A DNA stretch of 55,394 nucleotides, taken from a bacterium. Lineage in GTDB: Bacteria > JAGOBX01. The notes beneath the pieces were generated by a model. The model did not search any database. It saw only the letters and a list, made by a program, of their open reading frames with translations, and was not told the DNA's origin. Where the stretch lies: NCBI GenBank assembly GCA_029551925.1, contig JAKPEO010000003.1, positions 1 through 55,394 of the forward strand, in the 5' to 3' direction. Shown here piece by piece: positions 48,172-55,394 of this stretch. Made by a program: the position numbers and the translations under genes. Numbering within the stretch: position 1 is the stretch's first letter; the number at the start of each line of letters is the position of its first letter.

Positions 48172-49329
48172 GTGAATAGAGAAGTATATCTTGATAATAA
48201 CGCTACGACAAAAGTAGCGCCAGAAGTATTACAGGAGATGCTTCCGTATTTTTGCGAATATTATGGCAATCCGTCGAGCGCTCATAATTTTGGTGCCAAT
48301 GTCCGAAAAAGAATAGATGCGGCTCGCGAGAAAGTAGCGCAGTTAATAGGCGCGCTGCCGGAAGAAATCATATTTACCAGCGGCGGCACTGAATCTGATA
48401 ATACCGCAATACATTCCGCATTAGCGACGCAGCCAAATAAAAAACATATAATAACTTCAAAAGTTGAGCATCCTGCAGTTTTGAATTATTGCAAATATTT
48501 AGAAAAAAACGGATATAAGGTTTCTTATATAAATGTAGATGAAGATGGCAATATTGATTTACCTGAATTAGAAAATTCTATTCGTCAAGATACGGCGATA
48601 ATATCAATAATGTATGCTAATAATGAAACAGGCGTGATATTTCCGATAAAGCGGATTGCCGAAATAGCGAAAAATCATGGAGTGTTAGTCCATACAGATG
48701 CTGTTCAAGCGGTCGGTAAAATTCCAATAAATCTAAAAGATATGCAGATCGATATGTTGTCTATATCAGGGCATAAAATACATTCGCCAAAAGGCATAGG
48801 CGTTTTGTATATTAGAAAAAATTTAAAGTTTAAGCCGTTTATAATAGGCGGTCATCAAGAGAATGGTTTGCGCGCTGGCACAGAAAATGTAGCGTCAATT
48901 ATTGGATTAGGCAAAGCCTGCGAACTTGCTCTAAAAAATATAGATTATGAAAACACAAAAGTCAGAGAACTGCGCGATAAATTAGAATGCGGATTAGTTG
49001 AAAAAATAAAACTTACCAAAGTAAATGGTAAAAACGCCGAGCGGCTGCCAAATACTTTGAATATAAGTTTTAAAAATGTCGAAGGCGAAGCGATATTATT
49101 GTATCTTAACGAAAAGCGTATTTGCGCTTCATCTGGTTCTGCTTGCACTACTGGTTCATTAGAGCCGTCGCATGTATTGATGGCAATGAAAACGCCATTT
49201 GAATATGCTCACGGTTCTATAAGATTTAGTTTTTCAAAATACAATACAATTGAAGATGTAGATTGTGTTTTAGCCGAGATGCCGGCGATAATAGAAAAAT
49301 TGCGGAATTTATCGCCGTTTCAAGATTAA
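48172..49329 (+). CDS. nifS: Cysteine desulfurase NifS
   Basis: This PLP enzyme removes sulfur from cysteine and passes it to NifU. The 385-residue protein has the start YLDNNATTKVAPEV, TSGGTESDNTAI and VHTDAVQAVGKIPI. The PLP lysine lies in SISGHKIHSPKGIG, and the catalytic cysteine loop is CASSGSACTTGSLEPSHVL with the short, NifS/IscS-type loop. A GTG start at 48172 follows a GAGGAG site inside the end of nifU. It is the second gene of the operon. Confidence 0.95.
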   Translation: MNREVYLDNNATTKVAPEVLQEMLPYFCEYYGNPSSAHNFGANVRKRIDAAREKVAQLIGALPEEIIFTSGGTESDNTAIHSALATQPNKKHIITSKVEHPAVLNYCKYLEKNGYKVSYINVDEDGNIDLPELENSIRQDTAIISIMYANNETGVIFPIKRIAEIAKNHGVLVHTDAVQAVGKIPINLKDMQIDMLSISGHKIHSPKGIGVLYIRKNLKFKPFIIGGHQENGLRAGTENVASIIGLGKACELALKNIDYENTKVRELRDKLECGLVEKIKLTKVNGKNAERLPNTLNISFKNVEGEAILLYLNEKRICASSGSACTTGSLEPSHVLMAMKTPFEYAHGSIRFSFSKYNTIEDVDCVLAEMPAIIEKLRNLSPFQD

Positions 49330-49356
49330 AAAAATAAAATTAATGGAGTGTAGAAA

Positions 49357-49785
49357 ATGCCGAGAACAAAGAATAAATCAAGATTAGAAGAATTAAGAAA
49401 TATGAAGAAAAATGATTTACAGGCATTACTTGACAAGCACGGCGTAAAGGGACTAGCAGAAAAATGGAAAATATCTAAATCGTCTGTTTATAAAATAATC
49501 ACAGAAAAAAATTTGAAATTGCAGAAATATAAAAATTTTACGATAGGTATCCGTCCGTCTAAAAACAAGAAAGATTCAGCGCAAAACATAGTAGGCGTGT
49601 TTTGGCCCTGTTTTGTTGAGATGGTCTGCCGCAAATCAAAATGTCATATTTATTACGGCACTACTAAAAATCCATTTTGGAATCCTGAGTATTGTTTAAG
49701 TTGGGGCTGCGTGCAAATACAATCTTCAAAGTATCGCGACGGCAAAGTTTATTTTGATTCAGATCAATATAAAAAATACTGGTAA
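49357..49785 (+). CDS. HTH protein with Cys-rich C-terminal domain
   Basis: A 142-residue protein. Residues 19-52 look like a helix-turn-helix of the resolvase/transposase type (GLAEKWKISKSSVYKIIT). The C-terminal half has five cysteines within 34 residues: Cys85, Cys91, Cys96, Cys113 and Cys118, with the segment CRKSKCHIYYG followed by YCLSWGCVQIQ. The spacing suggests a metal or Fe-S site. It lies between nifS and two genes leading to cysE, so an iron-sulfur- or metal-responsive regulator is a natural inference. I recognise no named family. An ATGGAG-type ribosome site precedes the ATG. Confidence 0.7.
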   Translation: MPRTKNKSRLEELRNMKKNDLQALLDKHGVKGLAEKWKISKSSVYKIITEKNLKLQKYKNFTIGIRPSKNKKDSAQNIVGVFWPCFVEMVCRKSKCHIYYGTTKNPFWNPEYCLSWGCVQIQSSKYRDGKVYFDSDQYKKYW

Positions 49786-49793
49786 ATAGAAAA

Positions 49794-50342
49794 ATGAAAC
49801 AAACGAATAAAAATTTAGTAGTATGGGAATTTGAAAATTTATTAAGCGCTGTAGAAAGCGGACAATTTCAAAAAATCAGCGTTAATAAATTAGAAAATTT
49901 AGTGCTGAAAGAATTGCCAAAACATTCAGAATTAGCCGCAGATGCTTTGCCAAAAATGGAGTCATTAGCTATTAGTTTAGCGCGCTCTTTGAATAGAATT
50001 AGTATTTCAGAACGCAGCAAAAGAGACGATATTATTTTAATAATGTCATTATTGTATTCAGTATTAGGCAAAGATAGTAAAGTTGCTGATTTAATAAGTG
50101 ATATCCAAAATAAAAAAATTGAAGGGATAAATCAAAAATTCATATTAGATAAATTGCATAATTATCGCGAGAAAGGCGGAAAATTAGCGAACTCTCATAA
50201 AATTTGGAGCAAATTAGTGCGTGCTTATAATCGCGGAGAAATCAGCGCAATTCAAGGCAAGAGCAAAAAAGTAGATAAATTAGTCGAACAGGAATTGAAA
50301 AAAAATTTTTTTCAGAAATTAATTGAATTTATCGGATTGTGA
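49794..50342 (+). CDS. Unknown helical protein of the nifU operon
   Basis: A 182-residue soluble protein, almost wholly helical by composition, without cysteines or recognisable motifs. Visible pieces include [20 protein letters not shown] near the front, [20 protein letters not shown] in the middle and a basic end ([13 protein letters not shown]). It begins eight bases after the HTH gene and ends seven bases before cysE, so it is co-transcribed with both. It may be a partner of one of these proteins. No function is assigned. Confidence 0.68.
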   Translation: MKQTNKNLVVWEFENLLSAVESGQFQKISVNKLENLVLKELPKHSELAADALPKMESLAISLARSLNRISISERSKRDDIILIMSLLYSVLGKDSKVADLISDIQNKKIEGINQKFILDKLHNYREKGGKLANSHKIWSKLVRAYNRGEISAIQGKSKKVDKLVEQELKKNFFQKLIEFIGL

Positions 50343-50349
50343 TTTATTT

Positions 50350-51366
50350 ATGGCTAACAGAAAAAAAAATGTTTCAGCGTCGGCGGCGCGTCAGCAGTCA
50401 CTGCACTGCACAAATATTTCAGAAAATGTTAGTAAGCAGAGATTAACTGAAATTTATTCAAAATTTCCGAAAGTCATACAGAAATTAGTTGATAATATAG
50501 AAACTGAAAAAGAATTAAAACATTTAGGTATTGAAAAAATACCGTCAAAAGAATCAATAATAGAAATCATCGGAGATATAGAAATAATATTATTTCCCGG
50601 GTACTTCGGCAGTCAAGATGTGAATGATGAATCGCTACATTATTCTATTGGTCTGAATATTTTTAAATTATTTCAGAAATTGTCTTTGCAAATTTCTAAA
50701 AGTTTTAGGCACAGATGCGCATCTGAACATTATAAGTTATGTTTAGATTGTTATAATAAAGGAAATGAATTAGCGGGAGGATTTATCGAGCAATTACCTG
50801 CAATTCGCGAGCTTTTATGCGATGATATACGTGCCGCATTTGACGGTGATCCGGCTGCAAAAACATTAGATGAAATTGTATTTAGTTATCCAGGGTTTAA
50901 AGCGATATTTGTTTATAGAATTGCTAATTGTCTGTATAAAATGGGCGTGCCGCTATTACCGAGAATAATGACAGAATGCGCGCATTCTGCGACAGGTATA
51001 GATATTCATCCGGGCGCGACTATCGGAAAAAAATTTTTTATAGATCATGGAACAGGAGTAGTAATCGGCGAGACTACGATAATTGGCGATAATGTGAAAC
51101 TTTATCAAGGCGTGACGCTCGGAGCATTGAGCGTGCCGAAAAACAAGAAAAATATAGATAATCCTGAAAAATTGAATAAACGGCATCCGACGATAGAAGA
51201 CGATTGCGTGATATATTCGGGTGCTACGATATTAGGCGGTTCGACAATTATTGGTAAAGGTTCGATTATCGGCGGTAATGTCTGGCTCACTAAATCAGTG
51301 CCGCCGTATTCGAAAGTAATGGCTCAACAAAATAAGTTGCTATATTTAAAAAAACAAAAAAAATGA
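50350..51366 (+). CDS. cysE: Serine O-acetyltransferase
   Basis: CysE makes O-acetylserine, the precursor of cysteine. I use the ATG at 50350 (338 residues); a TTG at 50323 would overlap the previous gene. The N-terminal helical half has [20 protein letters not shown]. The left-handed beta-helix domain has [37 protein letters not shown] and [20 protein letters not shown], with the catalytic His and Asp. At the end the acyl-CoA site reads [16 protein letters not shown]. Its place after nifUS links cysteine supply with Fe-S cluster assembly. The stop overlaps the next gene by four bases. Confidence 0.93.
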   Translation: MANRKKNVSASAARQQSLHCTNISENVSKQRLTEIYSKFPKVIQKLVDNIETEKELKHLGIEKIPSKESIIEIIGDIEIILFPGYFGSQDVNDESLHYSIGLNIFKLFQKLSLQISKSFRHRCASEHYKLCLDCYNKGNELAGGFIEQLPAIRELLCDDIRAAFDGDPAAKTLDEIVFSYPGFKAIFVYRIANCLYKMGVPLLPRIMTECAHSATGIDIHPGATIGKKFFIDHGTGVVIGETTIIGDNVKLYQGVTLGALSVPKNKKNIDNPEKLNKRHPTIEDDCVIYSGATILGGSTIIGKGSIIGGNVWLTKSVPPYSKVMAQQNKLLYLKKQKK

Positions 51367-52121
51367 AATATTCAATTTTACTTGTAGAAGACGATTTAGA
51401 TATTTGTAATATACTTGCTTCGCAATTGGAAGAATTTAATTTTAAAGTTAGCATTGCCCATAATGGCAAAGAAGCATTAGATTGGCTAACTAAAAACGGC
51501 AATCCGTCTTTGATAATTAGCGATGTAAAAATGCCAATTTTAAATGGCTTTGAGTTTATAAAAAAATATCATGCGCAGTTTGTCGATGCCAATAAGGTGC
51601 CGATAATTATTTTATCAGAGAAAAAAGAAGTAGAAGATAAAATAGAAGGACTGGAATTAGGCGTTTATCGTTATTTAACTAAACCGTTTCAAATAAATAA
51701 AGTGCTAAAAACCATCAATCAATTATTATTCGAGCCTCAGCATTCAACAATTGAAATTATCGAGCATTATGATAATTTTATTACTTTCAAAAGTAAAAAT
51801 AATAGCGATAATCTAAATGAAATTTTTTTTATGATTAATGATTTAATAAACAAACTGCAAATTAAAAATGACGAAAAATACAATATTTCCTCAAAATTAA
51901 ACGCATTTTTCAAACATATAAATTTGTATGATTTTTCAGATAAAGAAATCGAAATTAATTTTAGTTATTGCTTTACTGACGATGTAGTAGTGTTAATTAT
52001 TGAAACCAATGAATCAAAACTTATAAATGAATTGACAAATTATATAAAAAATTTTATGATAGATTTTGATTTAAAGAAAAAAAATAATTTTATCAAACTT
52101 TCTAAAAAGATAAAAAAATAA
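51363..52121 (+). CDS. Response regulator with an unusual C-terminal domain
   Basis: A 252-residue protein. The receiver domain (1-122) has the acidic pocket VEDD, the phospho-acceptor in [13 protein letters not shown], a Ser after strand four (ILSEKK) and the KPF lysine. The C-terminal ~130 residues are not a DNA-binding output I recognise. They look like a diverged small ATPase or anti-sigma-like fold ([20 protein letters not shown] followed by [16 protein letters not shown]) but lack the N and G boxes, so this is only a possibility. It is coupled to cysE by an ATGA overlap. Confidence 0.75.
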   Translation: MKYSILLVEDDLDICNILASQLEEFNFKVSIAHNGKEALDWLTKNGNPSLIISDVKMPILNGFEFIKKYHAQFVDANKVPIIILSEKKEVEDKIEGLELGVYRYLTKPFQINKVLKTINQLLFEPQHSTIEIIEHYDNFITFKSKNNSDNLNEIFFMINDLINKLQIKNDEKYNISSKLNAFFKHINLYDFSDKEIEINFSYCFTDDVVVLIIETNESKLINELTNYIKNFMIDFDLKKKNNFIKLSKKIKK

Positions 52122-52138
52122 ACCGGAGTGATTAGACG

Positions 52139-52753
52139 ATGGATAAGACTAAGCATTTTTTTATGTTGAACGCAATAGTCTGGTGCGCTATTTTATTTTT
52201 ATATTTTTATTTTGTCGAAATAAGCGGCAATCCTGCGGAACGCGAAATTAATGTGACTGTATTTAAAATAATTTTATTAAATACAGGTATTGTTTTTCTA
52301 TTGCTGTCAACTATGTATTTTTATTTTGAAGAACTTAAAATAATGATGGCATTAATATTTTCTAATAAGTTTTCAATATTTTATTCAATATTTGCTGCTG
52401 CGTTGATATTGATATATGCCGTAACAGATATGTTGTCTTTTGCGAGCGGCACTACAAAAATAGAAGGGATAATCAATGCTTTTATTATAACGCTGATGCT
52501 TCAGCCATTGGTTTTTGTATTAAAAAACAAATTCAAATACGGCAATTTACTGCTTGCTGTTATTTTATTGATTTTTGGAATAGTTTGTTTTTTTATGTTT
52601 TTAATCGCAGGACAGAAATTTCCGGATATTGTAAATAAAAAAACTGATGGAATGACGCCTTACGATTTATTTTTAATAAGTTTTTGTTCAACATTAGTAA
52701 TTTTAGCCGGCTGGATGGAATTAGATGAATTTATCAAGTGTTTTAAAAAATAG
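52139..52753 (+). CDS. Polytopic membrane protein of unknown function
   Basis: A 204-residue protein with about six hydrophobic helices (roughly 9-28, 43-62, 82-103, 113-130, 137-156 and 178-193). A CCGGAGTGA ribosome site precedes the ATG. No motif points to a known transporter or enzyme. Its end overlaps the next gene by 29 bases, so the two are translationally coupled, which suggests a shared envelope role with the MCE lipoprotein. Confidence 0.65.
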   Translation: MDKTKHFFMLNAIVWCAILFLYFYFVEISGNPAEREINVTVFKIILLNTGIVFLLLSTMYFYFEELKIMMALIFSNKFSIFYSIFAAALILIYAVTDMLSFASGTTKIEGIINAFIITLMLQPLVFVLKNKFKYGNLLLAVILLIFGIVCFFMFLIAGQKFPDIVNKKTDGMTPYDLFLISFCSTLVILAGWMELDEFIKCFKK

Positions 52754-53192
52754 CATTTATTTTTTATTAGTAATGACTGTTTTATTTTTTTTATCGTGCG
52801 CTGATAAAGATAAACAACAAGATTCAAAATTAGAAAAACAAAAAAAAATAGAAACTTCAAATTTTTATACAATCAATATTTTATTCGATAATCTGTCTGG
52901 ATTGGATGTAGGAAATAAGATATTGCTTGATAATAATAAAATCGGCGAAGTGTCAGATTTAGAATTAATTGAAGATAAAGTTAAAGTTATTGCGAAAATC
53001 GAAAAAAATGTGAAAATTTATGAAAATTCAGAGATAACAATAGAAAAATTAAAAGGCAGTGAAGAATTGGCAATTATTGTAAAATTGCCGACTAATGATA
53101 ATTTAAGAAAAAAAGTTTTGATAGATGACGCTAATATTACAGGCAAAAATTTAATTTCGCAAACCGAAAAAATACCGGAGTTTATTTTTTAG
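52725..53192 (+). CDS. Single-MCE-domain lipoprotein (MlaD-like)
   Basis: A 155-residue lipoprotein with leader ending FLSC (Cys25). The mature part has an MCE/MlaD pattern: INILFDNLSGLDVGNKILLD, NNKIGEVSDLELIEDKVKV, then a strand run ending GSEELAIIVKL. MlaD proteins form a ring between inner membrane and outer membrane and move phospholipids. Here the protein is anchored by a lipid rather than a membrane helix, and no MlaE permease or MlaF ATPase is adjacent. It may be a periplasmic substrate-binding or bridging variant. Confidence 0.75.
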   Translation: MNLSSVLKNSIYFLLVMTVLFFLSCADKDKQQDSKLEKQKKIETSNFYTINILFDNLSGLDVGNKILLDNNKIGEVSDLELIEDKVKVIAKIEKNVKIYENSEITIEKLKGSEELAIIVKLPTNDNLRKKVLIDDANITGKNLISQTEKIPEFIF

Positions 53193-53201
53193 GAAAAAAA
53201 T

Positions 53202-54647
53202 ATGATTTTAAAATTAAAACACAAGACAGTAAATTTAGAAACATCCGCTTTTTTTATAGCTGAGATTGGTTTTAATTTTTGTAATGACATTAATTTAGCA
53301 AAAGAGATGATAATTGCGGCAAAAGAGAGCGGCGCGAATGCTGTAAAATTTCAATCATTCAAAGCTGACGGATTATTATTAAAAACTCAACCGGCATATA
53401 AAATAATAAAAGAAAATGAATTATCAAATGAAAATCATTTTAAATTAATGGAATTTTGCGATAAATATAAAGTGGATTTTTTTTCTACTGCTTTTGATGT
53501 TGAGACTTTGAAATTTTTGATTAATGATTTGAAAGTGAAAATATTGAAGATTGCGTCTGGCGATTTTGATTGTCTGCCGCTATTGGAAACTGCTGCGCGT
53601 TCGCAATTGCCGATTATATTGTCAACCGGTTTTTCAGATTATCAAGAAATTACTCGTACAGTTAATTTTATAAAAAAATATAATAAAAAATATATGCTAC
53701 TGCACTGCGTGAGCAATTATCCGCTAAACCCAGAAGATGCGAATTTATTGGCTGTTGCTGAATTGAAAAAAAAATATAAGTGTCCTGTTGGTTTTTCAGA
53801 CCATTCGCTCGGTTCGCATTTATGCTGCGCAGCGGCTGCATTAGGCGCGCGAGTATTTGAAAAGCATTTTACAATTGATAGAAAATTAGGGACTATAGAC
53901 AATCCGATTTCTACAGAGCCGCAAGAATTTAAAAGAATGACAGCGGAAATAACAGATATAATTAAAGCATTAGGCACAGGCAAAAAAGACGCTAAAATTT
54001 TAGCGAAAGAATCAGAAATAAAAAAGTTTGCAAGACGCACGATATATGCAGCAGCATCTATAAGAAAAGGCGAAAAATTTACAGAAAACAATTTAAAAAT
54101 TGTTAGGCCTTTTATATCTGCGGCAAATAGACCTTTTGATTATAAAAAATTGTTAGGAAAAAAAAGTTCTAAAAACTATAGAGTAGACGAACCGATAAAA
54201 GAATTTAATATCTATTCCAAAAAAGGTTTTACATTAATAGAGATTTTAATTGTTGTGGCTATATTGGGAATATTAATATCAATTGTCTCAATAAATTTAA
54301 CAGGTAAAACAGATGACGCGCGAATCAACGCCGCTAAAATGACAATGAAAAAAATTGAGACTGCACTGAAAATGTTTTATAATGATAATGGATTTTATCC
54401 TGATACAGAACAAGGATTGAAAGCGCTTATTGAAAAACCTACTACTGGCCGTATTCCGCAAAATTATCCAGAAGGCGGATATTTAGAAGCAAAAAAAACT
54501 CCGAAAGATCCGTGGGGCAATAATTATGTATATATTTTTCCAGGAATAGAAAATCCCAATAGATTTGATTTGATATGTTATGGCGCAGATGGTCAGCCGG
54601 GCGGCGAAGGTATTAATAAAGATATATCTTTGTGGGACATTGAATAA
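53202..54647 (+). CDS. NeuB-type sialic acid synthase fused to type II secretion pseudopilin GspG
   Basis: One 481-residue frame holds two normally separate proteins. Residues 1-337 are NeuB, N-acylneuraminate-9-phosphate/neuraminate synthase: FIAEIGFNF, AVKFQSFKA, KIASGDF, HCVSNYPLN, GFSDHSLGS, FEKHFTIDR and a C-terminal SAF domain (RRTIYAAASIRKGEKF). At 338-481 a class III prepilin-like sequence begins: KKGFTLIEILIVVAILGILI with Gly342-Phe343 and Glu at +5. The GspG body follows (NGFYPDTEQGLKAL, TPKDPWGNNYVY, LICYGADGQPGGEG). There is no stop or ATG between them. Prepilin peptidase cleavage after Gly342 would free the enzyme in the cytoplasm and yield a normal-size pseudopilin. Confidence 0.88.
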   Translation: MILKLKHKTVNLETSAFFIAEIGFNFCNDINLAKEMIIAAKESGANAVKFQSFKADGLLLKTQPAYKIIKENELSNENHFKLMEFCDKYKVDFFSTAFDVETLKFLINDLKVKILKIASGDFDCLPLLETAARSQLPIILSTGFSDYQEITRTVNFIKKYNKKYMLLHCVSNYPLNPEDANLLAVAELKKKYKCPVGFSDHSLGSHLCCAAAALGARVFEKHFTIDRKLGTIDNPISTEPQEFKRMTAEITDIIKALGTGKKDAKILAKESEIKKFARRTIYAAASIRKGEKFTENNLKIVRPFISAANRPFDYKKLLGKKSSKNYRVDEPIKEFNIYSKKGFTLIEILIVVAILGILISIVSINLTGKTDDARINAAKMTMKKIETALKMFYNDNGFYPDTEQGLKALIEKPTTGRIPQNYPEGGYLEAKKTPKDPWGNNYVYIFPGIENPNRFDLICYGADGQPGGEGINKDISLWDIE

Positions 54648-54664
54648 TTAGATACCAGCTGTTT

Positions 54665-54709
54665 AATCTATACTTTTCAAGAAATCTAATAAAAATCTAA
54701 AATAATCTA
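54665..54709. repeat. Cluster of AATCTA hexamers
   Basis: The hexamer AATCTA occurs four times within 45 bases, starting at 54665, 54683, 54694 and 54704; the last three starts are about 10-11 bases apart, one helical turn. It begins 18 bases after the GspG stop. It could be a protein-binding cluster or AT-rich drift. Confidence 0.35.
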
Positions 54710-54947
54710 CAATTAAATTTAATGCCACAAAAAAAATACTACACAGTCATATATAAAAAAATAAATTTTATTTCATCATTATAACTTTTCAAAAAATGCA
54801 AAAAAAAAATCTATAAATTTTTTTAACTCACCATTTTCAATAATTAAATATTTATAAATTAAAAATATTGTAAAAATTCTTAAGTTTTAATATTTTAATT
54901 GTGGGGCATTCGTTGAAATTAACTTTTTAATTTTTGATATAAAAAAA

Positions 54948-54976
54948 TTGACAATAAAAATTTTATTATTTATAAG
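54948..54976 (+). promoter_or_regulatory. Promoter in the terminal non-coding region
   Basis: TTGACA at 54948-54953 and TATAAG at 54971-54976 are 17 bases apart. Transcription would start near 54983 and produce a leader of almost 370 bases before the ribosome site at 55350. Confidence 0.6.
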
Positions 54977-55247
54977 CATAATATATATTCAAACATATTT
55001 TTTTGATGTTCTTATTTATTTTTATTCAACTTACACCTGTTTTTTATTTATTTATTCCTAATTTTATTTTTTTTGTATTAATGTTTTTATTGTTTTTTTA
55101 GGTTGGATTTCTGATATAATCATATTTTTTTGTTAATTAATGGTTTGAAAAATAAAAAGTTAATAAAAAATAACAAAAAAAATTAAAGTTTTTATTTTTT
55201 TTGTCGATAATTGGTAATGAATAAGTTATAAAATATATGTGTCACAA

Positions 55248-55357
55248 GGATGTGGTTAAGATTGAAAATGGATTTAGTGTTCTGGTCTAATAATCTTATC
55301 TACAATCCTATATAGAATAATCAAAAGTGGCATTATAAAAAATAAAAATGGAGGTGA
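55248..55357 (+). promoter_or_regulatory. Structured 5' leader and ribosome binding site for a gene beyond the window
   Basis: A hairpin folds 55248-55263 against 55292-55308: GGAT with ATCC, GTGG with CTAC (one G-U), then TAAGATT with AATCTTA, broken by one T-T mismatch and one bulged A. A 28-base loop can hold a smaller stem. A strong GGAGGTGA site follows at 55350-55357. The 37 bases after it hold no ATG, GTG or TTG in an open frame; the one open frame contains two ATT codons (55373 and 55376), so an AUU start is possible. Confidence 0.5.
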
Positions 55358-55394
55358 GACAGAAAAAAGAGTATTATTAATGTCGGGATAAAAA

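Larger units (their letters stand above)
54648..55394. other. Terminal non-coding region
   Basis: About 750 bases without a supported protein gene. Apart from the AATCTA cluster, promoter and structured leader listed separately, the sequence is a strongly T- and A-rich tract. No tRNA, rRNA, tmRNA or CRISPR pattern was seen in it. A 21-codon frame from an ATG at 55250 overlaps the hairpin and is not supported as a gene. Confidence 0.5.

Noticed and set aside
53717-54091. 124-codon minus-strand frame inside the NeuB region
   Set aside because: Antisense to conserved NeuB motifs, no promoter or ribosome site.
55250-55315. 21-codon leader-peptide frame
   Set aside because: No spaced ribosome site, and the frame coincides with the hairpin arms; codon content shows no run of one amino acid as in attenuators.

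Overview
The window is a gene-dense, very AT-rich stretch of bacterial chromosome (I judge G+C below about one third by eye; not computed). The coding style is standard: ATG starts with some GTG, purine-rich ribosome sites, TGA read as stop. Lipid- and envelope-related genes point to a diderm: a heptosyltransferase-like GT9 enzyme, an LpoB-like lipoprotein, an MCE/MlaD-like lipoprotein, a type II secretion pseudopilin module and a NeuB-type sugar synthase. SpoVG, three-domain NifU with NifS, and an SxtJ/carbamoyltransferase/DUF5989 cassette are also present. I cannot name the phylum from sequence alone; an uncultured low-GC diderm lineage is the cautious reading. No rRNA, tRNA, CRISPR array or intact mobile element was seen.

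Layout. 1-1737 is a gene-poor border: a 3' gene fragment, a strong stem-loop, a minus-strand methyltransferase, a second inverted repeat and a decayed IS481-type transposase. 1738-6200 carries an acyl-CoA synthetase, carbamate kinase, a 141-bp nested inverted-repeat element and a DUF2079-like membrane protein. 6375-17319 is a plus-strand housekeeping run behind a good promoter: recR, pheT, coaD, fmt, a catalytically dead-looking GT51/PBP1-like protein, an AddA-type helicase-nuclease and recJ. 17342-19591 is a minus-strand MASE3 hybrid histidine kinase. 19999-26674 holds a heptosyltransferase and a solute-uptake/sensing module: a giant Cache-PAS-PAS-CBS-DUF294 protein, a DUF4212-like small subunit with a large insert, and a sodium:solute symporter.

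26859-29099 is an LpoB/COG3014-like/small lipoprotein envelope operon; 29102-31518 is minus-strand (smpB plus a BatA-like membrane protein). 31652-35288 has a membrane-anchored metallo-beta-lactamase protein, an MscS-like protein, a cyclic-nucleotide-binding protein, dtd and spoVG. 35321-38929 is the SxtJ-carbamoyltransferase-DUF5989 cassette followed by a geranylgeranyl-reductase-family flavoprotein. 39093-40311 is a tandem pair of paralogous unknown proteins ending in a clear terminator. 40554-47021 has an M23 peptidase, recF, gyrB, a secreted EEP-family nuclease and a GT4 glycosyltransferase. 47264-54647 is one probable nine-gene operon behind a consensus promoter: nifU, nifS, a Cys-rich HTH protein, an unknown, cysE, a response regulator, a membrane protein, an MCE lipoprotein, and a NeuB-GspG fusion. 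The last ~750 bases are non-coding apart from repeats, a promoter and a structured leader with a strong ribosome site for a gene beyond the edge.

Most interesting: the in-frame NeuB-GspG fusion, whose predicted prepilin cleavage site would separate enzyme from pseudopilin; the pseudo-GT51 protein; the Cys-rich HTH protein inside the Fe-S/cysteine operon; the enlarged DUF4212 subunit beside the fused sensor; the duplicated unknown module; and the nested inverted-repeat element at 4490-4630.
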